From NCBI GenBank assembly GCA_032718475.1, contig JAUCBJ010000675.1:124001-188000 (forward strand): a DNA stretch of 64,000 bases, given 5' to 3'. The DNA comes from Nemertoderma westbladi. Its lineage: Eukaryota > Xenacoelomorpha > Nemertodermatida > Nemertodermatidae. The notes under the pieces were generated by a model, which made no database searches, was not told the origin of the DNA, and saw only the letters and a program-made list of their open reading frames with translations. This document shows, one piece after another, positions 8,151-19,400 of the stretch. The position numbers and the translations under genes are program-made. Positions within the stretch are counted from its first letter, which is position 1. Each line of letters opens with the position of its first letter.

Positions 8151-9006
8151 GCATCCTCGACTGTAAATCCACCAATGCGTACCAATGCTCCATATGCAAC
8201 TGATGATGCATCAGTCCAAATCTCACCTTGGTTGACCATTTTAACATCCCAGCACCCATACAGGATCAGCCTCCTTAACCCTCTTCAGCAACTGTGCCAA
8301 CTTTGATCTTGTTGCTTCCGACAACGGATCATCCCAGTCCACCTCAGAGGTAAGACGCTTCAGATAGCTGGCAGATACTCTCAGCCAACCCACCACTGGA
8401 AATGGGCAGTCAGCTTCCCCATCGATGAAAAAGATCATCCCATCGCATTTAGTTTTTGTAACTAGTGCAGCATCCGAATCTATGGGTTCATCTTGTTTCC
8501 ATTGTAGACCTTCATCAGTTGTGCGATTAATTCTTAATCCAAGTACACGCCCACCATCGTTAGCTTCTGGTGCCTTTGTAGTGTAAAATGTTTCCTGTAC
8601 TGATTCAGCTGGTACTTCATCCACATTCACATGAAGATCTTCATAGTAATTGTCGACACATTCAGTTAGGTCTTTCTCTTTTATTACCTTTCTAACTATC
8701 GAGTTCATGATCCTAGGGCTACACTGCCTAATCCGAATCAGAATCTAGTTAATGCGCAATGCCATCCTTTAAATAGATCCAATAAATAACAGTTTGATAT
8801 GGTATTAGTTTTTCATACAGCCGAACCTGAAGATAAGCATCTTTGAGGTCAATAATGACAGCATTACTATTTGACTGACGCCATTTCTGTAGCTTCTCTT
8901 CACATATAACAGAATCCAACCCAGGGATATGGCGATTAAGTTTACGAAAATCAAGAACAGGGTGCACTCTATCCTTACGAGGTTCATCCTTGGCTATTAA
9001 GGCCAA
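8151..9006 (-). pseudogene. Ty3/Gypsy-like reverse transcriptase and RNase H start
   Basis: This is the broken polymerase of a Gypsy-like element. The 9006-8749 part holds RT motifs with VHPVLDFRKLNRHIPG and AVIIDLKDAYLQVRL, followed by YQTV. The next open part (8708-8241, another frame) holds the region around the catalytic motif. It reads YYEDLHVN where active members of this group have Y-x-D-D, so a catalytic aspartate is changed. Then come GRVLGLRI and the connection domain PVVGWLRVSASYLKRL. Bases 8240-8151 start RNase H (EIWTDASSVAYGALVRIGG). Part of the RT palm between 8749 and 8708 is missing. The gene is interrupted at 8146 by the gag-only element and resumes at 862. It is clearly a relic. 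Confidence 0.8.
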
Positions 9007-9062
9007 CAGGCCCTTAGGCTCTCCATACTTGACTTCATCGTATTCTTCTAAAAATCCCTTTT

Positions 9063-9425
9063 CTATCCATGCCTGAACACCTTTGTCAAACTTTTCCTGA
9101 AGATCTGGAGCAATTTCGTATCTGATTTTGTGTTAGATAACATTGGAGGTGGTGAACGTCCTTTCCTGTTCCAAGAACATTTCCAATAATCCCCAACAAA
9201 CCCTGCTTTAAAGTCAACATAGTCTATTTGATATTCACAATGGTCATACCAATTACTATTATCATCACATACTGTAGTTGCCAATAAACCAAAATTAACA
9301 CAATTTGGATTTATTATCGTCACAACTCCTAGAGCAGCAATCCCATCCATCCCAATTATACAATCATACTCCAATACCGGTTTCTTCATGTCGACAATTT
9401 CGTGCAATATGACCTCTTGTGCCAC
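9063..9425 (-). pseudogene. Ty3/Gypsy-like protease and linker region
   Basis: The open frame contains YDCIIGMDGIAALGVVTI, the C-terminal flap-to-dimer part expected of a retropepsin. It is followed by a linker that normally joins protease to RT. The protease active-site segment D-S/T-G is not seen and seems lost between the gag frame (ending 9364) and this one. The segment overlaps the gag end in another frame, as frame-decayed gag-pol genes do. Confidence 0.55.
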
Positions 9426-9984
9426 ACTTAAAACATTCCACTTCTCCGAGTGCTCCTACTGAAGCTGGTGTCTGTAATTCTGTATCAGCAATAACTTGCT
9501 TTGCCCGTTCAAGCAACACTTCCAATATTGTCTTAGTTGGTAACACTTTCAATTCCATTCTCGCATTGTCTGGGAGCCCTTGAATAAACTGACAAGTCAA
9601 TACTGGATCTGAATCTTCTACAATGACTTCTGAGGCATTCACCAACTGTAGGAGCTGCTTAAGGTCGGCCAAATAGCTCTCTACAGCTTCAATTCCAACT
9701 TTGAGTTCATGCTTCGTGAATTCATTAAAAGCTTGATAATGATTTATAATGAAAGAATCCAACAGTCGTTGTTTTATTTGATCAAAGTTGCCCCATCGAG
9801 CAGCTGTCAATCCGAGGTATACATTGAATGCATCACCCTCAAGACTCAATACTGTCACCATGTGAAGCTCGCCAACCTCCTCAGGTTTCAATTTGTGGAC
9901 TAACTCGAGTTTCTGTAACCATACCACTATATCACCAGTACCGTCGTACTTCCCCACGTACTTCACAACATCCAATTTCGGCAT
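9364..9984 (-). CDS. Ty3/Gypsy-like gag with CCHC zinc knuckle
   Basis: This 206-codon frame starts at a true ATG (9984). The N-terminal two thirds (residues about 10-150) match the layout of a Ty3/Gypsy capsid (retrotrans_gag type): YDGTGDIVVWLQKLE, then SLEGDAFNVYLGL, then the helix DQIKQRLLDSFI and YLADLKQLLQLV. Near the C-terminus is the zinc knuckle CFKCGTRGHIARNC (C-x2-C-x4-H-x4-C). Gag forms virus-like particles and binds the element's RNA. The frame is intact to just past the knuckle and then runs out, while protease and RT lie downstream in other frames. No LTR of this element was recognised upstream. Confidence 0.8.
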   Translation of the reverse strand: MPKLDVVKYVGKYDGTGDIVVWLQKLELVHKLKPEEVGELHMVTVLSLEGDAFNVYLGLTAARWGNFDQIKQRLLDSFIINHYQAFNEFTKHELKVGIEAVESYLADLKQLLQLVNASEVIVEDSDPVLTCQFIQGLPDNARMELKVLPTKTILEVLLERAKQVIADTELQTPASVGALGEVECFKCGTRGHIARNCRHEETGIGV

Positions 9985-10753
9985 CCTACAGTCTTATAAG
10001 CAATAGCGGTGATAGCTTGTGGTTATAAGAAAATCAACTGAATTCTAAAGCAAACAGCACTATATTATTATTACTTAATACAGTGCACAAAATACTGCTG
10101 TCAGGCCAGCAGGCTGTACTGTTCTGTAGCACCATGGTACCGGTACTGTCTGTGGACATGTTGGTTACCCTATCGAGATAAACAACTCATGTAGTGGCAC
10201 AAGTGTAAATAATACCACACCTCTTGACCATTGTACAAGCTCATTTAAACTCAATGGGCCCATAAATGTCCACTGATGTAGAAGTAAATGGAAAATGGGG
10301 GTTCATATGCAGCAAGATGTTCAGGGGGTAGTTCACTCATAACTTGTAGTAAACTCAGGTCAGGTCAAGTATTCTAAGTCATTGATCAAGAAAACTTGCT
10401 ACCCCCATGCAGCATAAAGGAGGTGCTACCTGTAGCTGCATAGACCCTCTTACTAGGGCAAATCTGGTCCTGTAACTAGGACCCCCTTCGTTCTGGGATA
10501 AGGACGCCCTTGGTCCTGGATTAAGGACCCATATACTTGGCTGCAGGGGTATATGGCCTGACCAGGCAGATGGTGATCTACCAATGGCTGGTTAGGAGTA
10601 GAGTGTTCTCATGTCCACTCTGAGAGCACTTCACTGCAACCTGCACCTGGCAGCAAGGGTACAGGGCATGACCCAGCAGATGAGCTGCAACAGCCACTGG
10701 TGGTTCATGTACGCCAGAGTAGATATGGGTGATGGGCCTCATATCTGACTCCA
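9985..10753. other. Noncoding stretch between Gypsy-like relic and LINE-A
   Basis: No coding signal or clear repeat is visible. It includes short GGTCCTG/AGGACC words around 10440-10530. It may contain the leader of the Gypsy-like element on the left and the 5' untranslated region of LINE-A on the right, but no boundary can be fixed. Confidence 0.5.
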
Positions 10754-12918
10754 TTGCGACACCCACCCTGTGGAATGGCAAACCAGGGTGTGGTATTTGC
10801 CCCGAGAGCTGACTCGGCAAAAAAGCACCCCCCAACCCCCACTATGGATTACATTAGCAATGCGGCCAGTGGAATTACCGGACACAATCGGCCTCTCAGG
10901 CGTCAGTTAACTCCTGACCGGCTGCCTGTCTCACCCCCTACTGGAGAGAGAGCAGCCAACAATTCTTTGAGTCCCTTTCCTGATGACCTTTCTGGCCCAA
11001 ACCCTGGGTCACCAGGGAGGCCAGATTGTGATGGGGAGAGGGATTCTGGAGTTGGAGGCTACTCTCATGTTCCACCCCGACCAACAAAGCCATTAGACAC
11101 TAGACTAGCCTCAGTAAACACCCTAACACTCGGGTCCCCAATGCGACAAGGTGAGCTGACTGCCTTGGCAGATAAGCTCTCTCTTAGCGCAGTGGGTGTT
11201 CAAGAGCACCGAATGCAGACTGGACAGACTGATGAGGTTCTGATTAAGGACATGGGGGGCGGTTGGCAACTCGCCCTCGCGTCAGCAGATGATAGTGGCA
11301 ATGGTGGAATTGGTCTATTGATGAATCCAACTGCACATGCAGCATTGGACAAAATAGACCAAATCTCTAACTGCATCATCCGTTGCCACTTCTCATGTTC
11401 TGGAAGACTGGCTAAGAAGTTTCCTAAGGTGGTTCTGATTGTGTGCTACTCTCCAACTAGTGTTGCCCCTGTAGAGGAGGTGGAAAATTTCTACCACAAT
11501 CTACAAGCAGCTACTGATGGAGTGGATCAGCATGCATTCTTAACATTCCTGGGAGACTTTAATGCAAGTCTGCATCAATCACCTACATCGCCCTGGGTCT
11601 ATAGCAATAGTGTTAACCGAAATTCTGTCCATCTTCAGGATTTTATCTCTGGAAATGGATTGTTTTCGGCTGGAACCCAGTTCAAGAAGTGAACTGGAAA
11701 GCTATGGACTCATAGTGGACCCAGTGGTCACAAGTCCCAGATAGACCATATTCTGTTTCGTAGGAAATACAGGAGCTCTATACAAGACTGTAATGCATTT
11801 ACACTTCGACACTTCTCCAGTGATCACCGCCTTATTGTGGCCAAGGTAAGACTTAGTCTGCGTGCTAGCAGAACAACGAAATCTGCCTTGCCGCGGCATG
11901 ACTGGTCCTCTCTGTTGCAACAGCCAAGTGTGAGATCCAGCTTCACACTACAGCTGAGCAACAGGTATGAGGCTCTTGCCTCTGAGGCGGCAGATCACTG
12001 TGAGGGCTATACTGCCTTTACAGAAGCAGTTAAGTTAGCAGCTGCAGAAACAGTTCCTGTATACCCTCGAAACAGGAAAAGGGCCCCCTGGACTGACAAC
12101 AAAATTCAGAAGTGCCGAAATGACCTTCATAAGGCGCAGAAAGAGTCCCGACTCAAACAGACTACAGCGGCCAAGAATGCAGTTAAGGCTGCATCTAGGT
12201 CCCTGAACAGGCAGTACTCTGTTAATCTACAGGAGCTAATAAACCAACAGGTTGATGCCATCAATGATGCTGACGACAACAGGCAATCATCCCAGGCATG
12301 GAAATCGATCAATCTGCTTACTGGGCGGAAAAGCCAACCAACCACCAAGGTTAAGGCTGAATCACCAGCCGATCGCCTCAATGGTTGGAAAGCCCACTTT
12401 GAAAAGCTCCTCAATAATGACAGGGTATTGCCTGATAACTTTATAGAAGTAAAAGTGTCTGAGTCTGTACTCCCAGATATTCCCATTGGCGATATCTCCT
12501 TTGCAGAAGTGAAGGCTGCTGCAAAGAGCATTAAGACCAATCGTGCCAGTGGAGTAGATGGTGTTCCCCCTGAGGTCTTTAAAATACCTGAGTGTTTAAA
12601 GCTCATCTATCCCATCATAGTAGACATGTACCGAACAACAAGAGTCCCACAAGAAATGAAAACAAATAAGTTGGTGCCAGTTCCCAAGAAGGGCAACCTA
12701 ACACTCTATGGTTCTTTTCGGGGAATCTCATTGATCTCGATTGCTGCAAAGCTATACAATAGGATTCTATTAAATCGCATCAGGGATCCCATTGAGAGAC
12801 TGCTCCGTGGAAATCAGAATGGGTTCCGTAAAGGTCGTGGGACCATGGAGCCCATTTTGGCACTTAGAAGGATAATTGAAGAATTATCAAAAAAGAAAGA
12901 CAGGCATCTGGCTGTTAT
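10754..12918 (+). pseudogene. LINE-A copy 1: APE endonuclease and reverse transcriptase
   Basis: This is the single ORF of an APE-type non-LTR retrotransposon. It codes for an endonuclease that nicks target DNA and an RT that copies the RNA there. Residues about 115-310 carry APE features: VNTLTLGSPMRQGELTALAD, VGVQEHRM, FLGDFNASL and, after the stop, QIDHILF and SSDHRL. The RT region contains TNRASGVDGVPPEVFK, LVPVPKKGNLTLYGSFRGIS, LLNRI and NQNGFRKGRGTMEPI. One in-frame TGA at 11690-11692 replaces the CGA present in copy 2. The gene is cut at 12918, before RT motif A, where the BEL1 LTR begins. The mouth of the frame at 10754 is not a certain start. Confidence 0.88.
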
Positions 12919-12954
12919 CCGGCTATCTTTAAAAACCTGTTAGAACCTATAGAA

Positions 12955-12976
12955 CAATCGAGAATTTTCTCGATTG
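12955..12976. repeat. Perfect hairpin upstream of BEL1 TATA box
   Basis: CAATCGAGAA and TTCTCGATTG form a 10-bp perfect inverted repeat with a two-base centre, 18 bp before the TATA box. It is also present in the 3' LTR (near 29750). It may be a dimeric transcription-factor site. Confidence 0.75.
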
Positions 12977-12994
12977 ATTGCAGCACAAATTTGC

Positions 12995-13002
12995 TATATA
13001 AA
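12995..13002 (+). promoter_or_regulatory. BEL1 TATA box
   Basis: TATATAAA lies in the LTR in sense orientation. AATAAA follows at 13098-13103, the expected U3-R arrangement in which transcripts start about 30 bp after TATA and end after AATAAA in the 3' LTR. Confidence 0.7.
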
Positions 13003-13097
13003 GGTGCGATTTCGTTCATTAGTTTCATCTTCTATCACACTCTATCACTTCAATTTCTATCTCTGTTTATTGTATAATAGTTATTGTTTGATTTTGT

Positions 13098-13103
13098 AAT
13101 AAA
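13098..13103 (+). terminator. BEL1 LTR polyadenylation signal AATAAA
   Basis: Canonical AATAAA 96 bp downstream of the TATA box, with T/G-rich sequence nearby. The copy in the 3' LTR (near 29893) would be the one used to end the genomic transcript. Confidence 0.6.
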
Positions 13104-14466
13104 AGTTAGAAATACTTGTCACATCTGCCCTTTTCTATCTGTTTTATCACGCTTCACCACGGTGAACTCAACTGAGGGACAGGATGGCTGGCTAGACTTC
13201 GGGCCGCAGCAATGAACGGGAACATCAAGGGAATGTAGACAGGAGACAACCCGCAATACCATCTTAGTTATTCGCCCATCGCCTGAAAGGTTAGACAGCG
13301 TTCGATGCCTTGCTACCTAAGCGTAAGACCAAAGATCAAAGGTAGAGGTAGTGACACGCTGTACGCCTAAAATTACATCTAGGGACTGTACTGTTTTAAT
13401 TCAGGAAAAACTGCAGTAGACCTTCATATTCCTACGGGGGGGAGAGAGCAGGCAGAGATACTAGTACGCAGATAGGACGTAGGCACACCGGTACAAGGCA
13501 TACACATTGGTAGGGTGCAGCAAACTGTACGCCTAACTCTTGCTAAGTACAGGTGCGTCTGCGACTATTTGTAGTACAACGGTGTCCATTGCATTAGAAC
13601 TTGTAGGCTAGGAGGGTTACTGTGTTTCACCTGAATTAGGATTGTACCGTTCAGGCGGTAGGGCAGTTTACGACTAGGCGCAAATAAATTGAGGCTATTA
13701 GGGATATACTAACATCTACCGTGTCCCCGCCAACATCCTGATAGGAAGTTACCAAGCCCACCTAGGTAACCAAAATTCTAGATAGGACGCCAGGCTAGCT
13801 ATTTGTAACTGTACGCCTACAGTAGTAAACTAACACATTTCTTCTTAGTATTAGGGACCTGGTAAATTAAAAATTGCCGAATTCTGGGCGTAGCATTAAC
13901 CTTATGCCTGAATTTGAGTCCTGTAAATACGCAAGAGGGGAAGGAGCCTTATTATTCGTGAGTATTGGACCTACAAGTTGCAAAATTAGAATATTTGTAA
14001 AATGCACACCGTACCCAGTAATTATATATATGAAGGAGCAAAACTGATCTTGACGGTTCAGAATTAACACACGCGCGTTAGAAATTATTTACACCTCAAA
14101 ATATATAAAATTAACTTTTGTCCGTACTGCGCTTTGCCCGCTAGTTAGACATCTCCAAATCTCTGCCTCTGCACCTAGCTAGCGTCTCTTTCGCCCAACC
14201 ATATAAATCACACCGCGGCAAAGTATACGAGCCCCTTAGTCCGTCAGTGAGTCAGCCTGATTTTAGGATTCGCTGCGCGGGATTTTGTTTTATCGAAGTT
14301 TGTCTGCTCGTAGACTGTTTTCTGCCTCACCGGTTATAAGGGACCAATACTGCAATATATTCGCTTACTTGGAGTTTACTGTTTTGGTGAGAAGGTCGGA
14401 TTTATGATTTGATTCACAAACTTTACAGTAAGATATTGCAGGTATTGTTACTGTCTCTTCGCATCA

Positions 14467-15280
14467 GTAGGAAATATGTTTTACTGAACTACGGTTCGGT
14501 AGGACTAAAGTTATTTGAAAATTTTGTATTTTGAGGTAAAAGTTTATATTTGATTAGCTAAGTGCTAATATTTTGAAATAAAATTTTGATTTGAACCGCG
14601 TGTAAAATATTTTGGAATTGAATACCGGTGTTTAAAGGGGTTTAAATACCATATTGTACCGGTACAAAATTTTTCGTAAAAGTAAAACCTAACTCTTTTT
14701 GTTTTTCAGGATTCAGAACTCATTTCTAGACTGTAACGGGAGCAAGACCGTGTTTAGCAAGTTTGGGAGATAGATAACTCAACAACTTTGGTTGGGAAAA
14801 TCGCGCTTCGTCCGCAACGTTGAAAACGGAAAGGTTCACGTCCGGTTTGTATCTGGGTATCTGTTTTTCTGGAGAATTATTGGAGTGGGTGAGTTCGAAA
14901 AGTTGCATAAATAAGTTAGGCATTACCGTATTAGTTAAAATTATTGTGGGTTCCACTGTCTCAAGTATTTATGCATTCCGTATGATTTCATTGTTCATTA
15001 CTGAATTAGTCCGTATTATTGTATTTTATTTACCTTTTGATAACGCATATCGTTATCCGATTTATTTGTTATAAAATTGGCCGCTAGGCTAATTTTATTA
15101 TATACTTATTCCGTGACATTTATTTGCTGTAAAATTGGCCGTTTAGGCTAATTTTATCCATCTGCTATAAAATCGGCCGGTAGGCTAATTTTATATGACT
15201 GTAATTAGTACCGTTTAAATATAAATACGGTAAATTTGATACTTTGACACTCACATTTTACTTGACTTACAACTACCGAA
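14467..15280 (+). other. BEL1 5' leader
   Basis: This is the untranslated region between the 5' LTR and gag. No primer binding site starting with TGG is visible directly after the LTR, so the tRNA primer is unknown. The distal part holds three hairpin repeats (listed separately). The two short frames at 14726-15074 have no recognisable content. Confidence 0.7.
15072..15193 (+). repeat. Three leader hairpins TAAAATTGGCC...GGCTAATTTTA
   Basis: Three copies at 15072-15097, 15130-15156 and 15168-15193 each pair TAAAATT with AATTTTA and GGCC with GGCT (one G-U in RNA), with loops GCTA, GTTTA and GGTA. They lie about 100-200 bp upstream of the gag ATG. A role in packaging or translation of the RNA is possible but not shown. 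Confidence 0.75.
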
Positions 15281-16474
15281 ATGAGTGACAAACAAGACTA
15301 TACGAAGAATACACCTACCGACTATGACTCATGTGACGCGGATAAGTCAGCAGCGGAAGAACTACAGGGGAAGACTCGCGAGCCTACCGAACCTACACCG
15401 TGTGCGTCACCAGTACATCCAACGGGAGTACCGGATGCCGTAGTACGAGGCGACGGCAGGACCGAGGACTTTCTAACTGTTCCGCAACCTAGATACAGGG
15501 AAACGGACATGGTAAGTTCAGCAGGAAGCCAGGAGAGCGTGGTTAGAAGCGTCGGAGGCTACATGGCGCATATTACCAGGAGTATTGGAGAAGGCCAACG
15601 CATATTAGACGAGTTGACCGCTCCGATGTCTCGATTCGAGTTCTACACCCTCCAGGTTAGAGTACAAAGTAGAGGACATAAGTCCGTAGATAACCTTATC
15701 AGTCTACAAGATCTAGCTAGACAGAGACAGGACATGGATACTCAACTTAGAATCCTCGAGAAACTAATGATCGCTAGAGAGAAACTGATTCAGTTTAAGT
15801 CGACGATTAGGCAGATACAACAGGAACAAGCGGACCAGTTGTTAGGTGAGTCAGTTTCGGACGAATTATTGCAACCCGAGGAAGAACAGGAACTGTACAG
15901 GCTGGATGGACAATTGAAACACCTGACGGATCACTTACGCATGTGCGGCAAGGACGTCGGAGATTGGGAAACCGTGCCGGAGGCTACGAGGGAAACTTCA
16001 CTCGCACGAATCGAACTAGTACCAGGAATACTAAATCAATCGTTGGTAAGTATTCGTAGCGAAATCGGCGAGGGAAGTATGGTCACGTCAGAAGTTGCTC
16101 GACAACAGCAAGAATTCTACCGACAACGACGAGAAATGGAGGAACAAGCTCAACTTCTAGTGATGCAGGCAGCAGTAGAGGAAGAGAAGCTACGCGTTGC
16201 GAATGTAGCGAGAATCTCTCATCTACAGGAACAAGCTGAATTAGAAGCAGCTGAAGTAGAAAGGTTAGAGGTAGACATTGCCCAACGAACGGCAGCGGCT
16301 GATTTAGCGCAACGAAACGCAGCGGCCGAGTTAGAGCGACAAACGGCAGCGGCTGATTTAGCGCAACGAAACGCAGCGGCCGAGTTAGAGCGACAAACGG
16401 CAGCGGCAGAGTTAGAGCGACAAACGGCAGCGGCAGAGTTAGAGCGACAAACGGCAGCGGCAGAATTAGAGTGA
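15281..16474 (+). CDS. BEL1 gag, N-terminal part with long coiled coil
   Basis: This starts at ATG 15281, the first in-frame Met after the leader. The 397 codons begin with an acidic, Pro-rich stretch. From about residue 110 on they are nearly all helix: ILEKLMIAREKLIQFKSTIRQ, then long Glu/Gln/Arg/Ala runs. From about 16286 to 16530 a 27-bp unit encoding AAAELERQT (with variant AAADLAQRN) is repeated in tandem. A single TGA at 16472-16474 interrupts one repeat unit. The other units have CGA at that codon, so this is a one-base change at a CpG in an otherwise continuous frame. The next segment continues in the same frame. The role is assembly of the particle, inferred from its position ahead of the capsid-like region. 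Confidence 0.8.
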   Translation: MSDKQDYTKNTPTDYDSCDADKSAAEELQGKTREPTEPTPCASPVHPTGVPDAVVRGDGRTEDFLTVPQPRYRETDMVSSAGSQESVVRSVGGYMAHITRSIGEGQRILDELTAPMSRFEFYTLQVRVQSRGHKSVDNLISLQDLARQRQDMDTQLRILEKLMIAREKLIQFKSTIRQIQQEQADQLLGESVSDELLQPEEEQELYRLDGQLKHLTDHLRMCGKDVGDWETVPEATRETSLARIELVPGILNQSLVSIRSEIGEGSMVTSEVARQQQEFYRQRREMEEQAQLLVMQAAVEEEKLRVANVARISHLQEQAELEAAEVERLEVDIAQRTAAADLAQRNAAAELERQTAAADLAQRNAAAELERQTAAAELERQTAAAELERQTAAAELE

Positions 16475-19400
16475 CAAACGGCAGCGGCAGAGTTAGAGCG
16501 ACAAACGGCAGCGGCGGAGTTAGAGCGAGAAAGGTTAGTTTCGGAAGCACGGGCCGAAATGAAAACACAGCAAATAAAAGCTCAATCAGCTATACGACAA
16601 GCGGAGTTTGAGGCGCAACGACAACAAACGGAACAACGAGAGAAGACAGCTAAACTTCATTTCGAACTCGAGAAGAAGGCAAGAGAATTAGCGAACGCCG
16701 AGGAAGATCTGGATCAAAAGGCCCGCGATCGATCAATGAGATCTCGAGACGGACATGACTTGGACCAGATAGAGGTAAGACATCGCCAAATTCAGGAACG
16801 GAAGAAGGAAGGAAGCGTAGGAGCACCCGGACGGGAACGACATTTAGTAAAAGACTTGTGTCAACGATTCCCACAAGTAACTCCTATGTTTGCACCAATT
16901 ATGACTAAGGAACCTGTTTCGATTGCGGGTAGTAGTGATATTTCTCCTATCCATGGTGCGACGGAACACAGGTTGGTTATTCCGGACAAATTCATACCGT
17001 CAAGAGCAACGTCGTCGCCTATTTTGAAAGTCAAGGTAAGTAACCCACCGACTACCGATCGTAGTAGTTTATTGACCGGACCTGCACTACTAACGACAAA
17101 ACAGGTGAGTCCACCTTTGACACCTAAACCGGTTACGCACTACGAATACCCAATGACGTTTCGGCCTACAAGGCCAGTTGATTCAAATGCTGTTACTCGA
17201 CCACCGATTCAGTTTACATCGCAATCTACGACTTCGAGGAAGACTTGTGAGCCTACCGAACAACGGAGACCAGTGGATACGCGACCGTTTAACCAGTTTA
17301 CATCGCAATCTACGACTTCGAGGAAGACTTGTGAGCCTACCGAACAACGGAGACCAGTGGACGATGTTCCGAAACGAAACGTTAGAATTCGTACGATGCA
17401 ACGGACGCGAGCACGTCGACCACCATATCCAGATGATAGTAGTACTTCGAGCGAATCGGATTACCCGAAACGCGAGGTATTTAGAACAGGGGCGGCCGAT
17501 GAATATAAACGCGAGCGTTCAGACAACTCCTTTGTAGACAATCCTCCACGAAATACACCAACACAGAAGGCGTTACAACCAACGGACGCAATCAGTACAC
17601 AACAGTTCGCCGACATCCTGCGACCAGTTGTTAACAAGTTGGCTCAGATTGAGGAACGTCTGGAGGAAGCTCAAACCGATAGTTCGAGGAACACTGAATT
17701 CGAACACAATAGACACCCGAAGGAACCACAAAGACCGATACCTTCAAAAAACACATCGTATCAGGGAAAAGCGCCAAGAAGGGACATCAACCAGATTACC
17801 AACCAAGGACGCGAAACTCTGAACGTTGCCGAGGAAATAGCGAAATTCGCAGCTAGACAAGGACTACCGGTGCAACAACCACCTAAGTTTTCCAGTAGCT
17901 CAAAACACTGGCACACTTTCGTAGACTATATCGAATCTCAGATCGCCGTGTGCGCCTTTACATCACGGGAGAAGTTTAATTACCTGCTTCAAACGTTGTC
18001 GGGAGAACCTAAACGTTTGGCGGAGACCTTCGTTGGTGTACCAGACGCCTTCGAACTAGCGTACGATCGTTTAACTTCGATCTACGGAGGTACAGTCAGC
18101 ATGGCCAGGTCAGTGATAGAGGAACTCTGTAAGGGAGGGGCTATTACTAAACCCGTCGACTTATTGAAACTGGCTGACGAAATCAAGAACGCTATCACTA
18201 CATTAAGATCTATTGGACAACTTGAATACGGGAATACCCCTACGGTATTATTAAAGATCATAGGAAGACTCCACCATCGACTTCGTCGGGAGTGGAGGAA
18301 GATCGAATACCAGCGGGAAGAGCGGGGTGGATTCTTAAAACTGGAAGATGTGTACCTTTTGATATCCAGGGAAGCAGTGGTAGAAACTCGATCCAACTAC
18401 ACTGACCAGCACATCGTAGCAGAAGGAATCACCTTGCCATCCTCAAACCGACAAAAACCCCAGACAACATCAACCAAGACGGCCACTTACGCCACACCGA
18501 CGGAAACACGACAATTCTCGGACGGTAGTAGGGTATCTGCGCCCATTGGAATAAAACAGACTAGACAGCAACTCAGTACAGACTTCAGCGGCTGCCAATA
18601 CTGCGAGCATTTAGGCAAGCGGTATATCGGTCACAAGTTGAGAGGTTGTCGACAGTTTCGCGAGTTAAACTCGGAAGAACGACGGCTGCAGATACGGCCA
18701 TTGGACTCTTGTTGGCGGTGTACGCGACACGGACACGTCCGCAAAGATTGCCCAAATACCGACACTTGTCCATCCTGTGGACGCAACCACGACGGTCTGC
18801 TCCACACAGACAGCCATACGCCAACCAAACGCTTCGCCAGGGAACACCCGGAAGCTGCAGCAAAATGCAACACCGCGTATAATAATCGAGAATCAAAAAC
18901 GACTCCAACTTTCGTGACACATATTAGGGATTGTTTCTCAGAACAATCCGGATCGTCGGACGAAGAGTCGGAAGACGACGACGTATATTCAGATGGAGAC
19001 GAACAACCATCGATCGCGCTTCTGACGACTGACCAATTAAAAGGTTTCAGCGTAATTCCGATTAAGATTACTGGCACAAAGGGGAGCAAGAGAATCTATG
19101 CTATTCTAGATTCAGCCTCATCTCATAGCTATGTGGATGAGCAGATAGCTGATGTCGTGACGGATCTCAGACAAGGTAAGAACATCAGTTACACCGTAAG
19201 TAGTATGCATGGACAACGTGCAATACCAGTAACACGAGTTAAGTTGAACTTAGACACTCTTCTTCCGAAATCGCAAAATAGCGAAAAGGAGAGGTCTTTG
19301 TTACCCTTTAAGGATTTAACCTTTGCGGCCACAAAGGACTTTAGTAACCTACTAGGTCCTGTCCCAGAACAATCCTTAGAGGACCGTAAGTATTTCAGAC

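Larger units (their letters stand above)
12922..14466 (+). repeat. BEL1 5' LTR, probably truncated at its left end
   Basis: This is identical to 29717-31261 except for about two substitutions and ends ...GCATCA. It contains a TATA box and an AATAAA within the first 185 bp, so the upstream promoter part is unusually short. In the right copy the sequence just upstream contains CCAAT boxes. The left copy diverges at 12922 and abuts LINE-A, so its start is probably lost. The minus-strand frame at 13867-14070 is a chance frame. Confidence 0.82.

Noticed and set aside
16083-16568. Minus-strand LPFVALT repeat protein
   Set aside because: It is the reverse complement of the Ala-Glu coiled-coil repeats in BEL1 gag.
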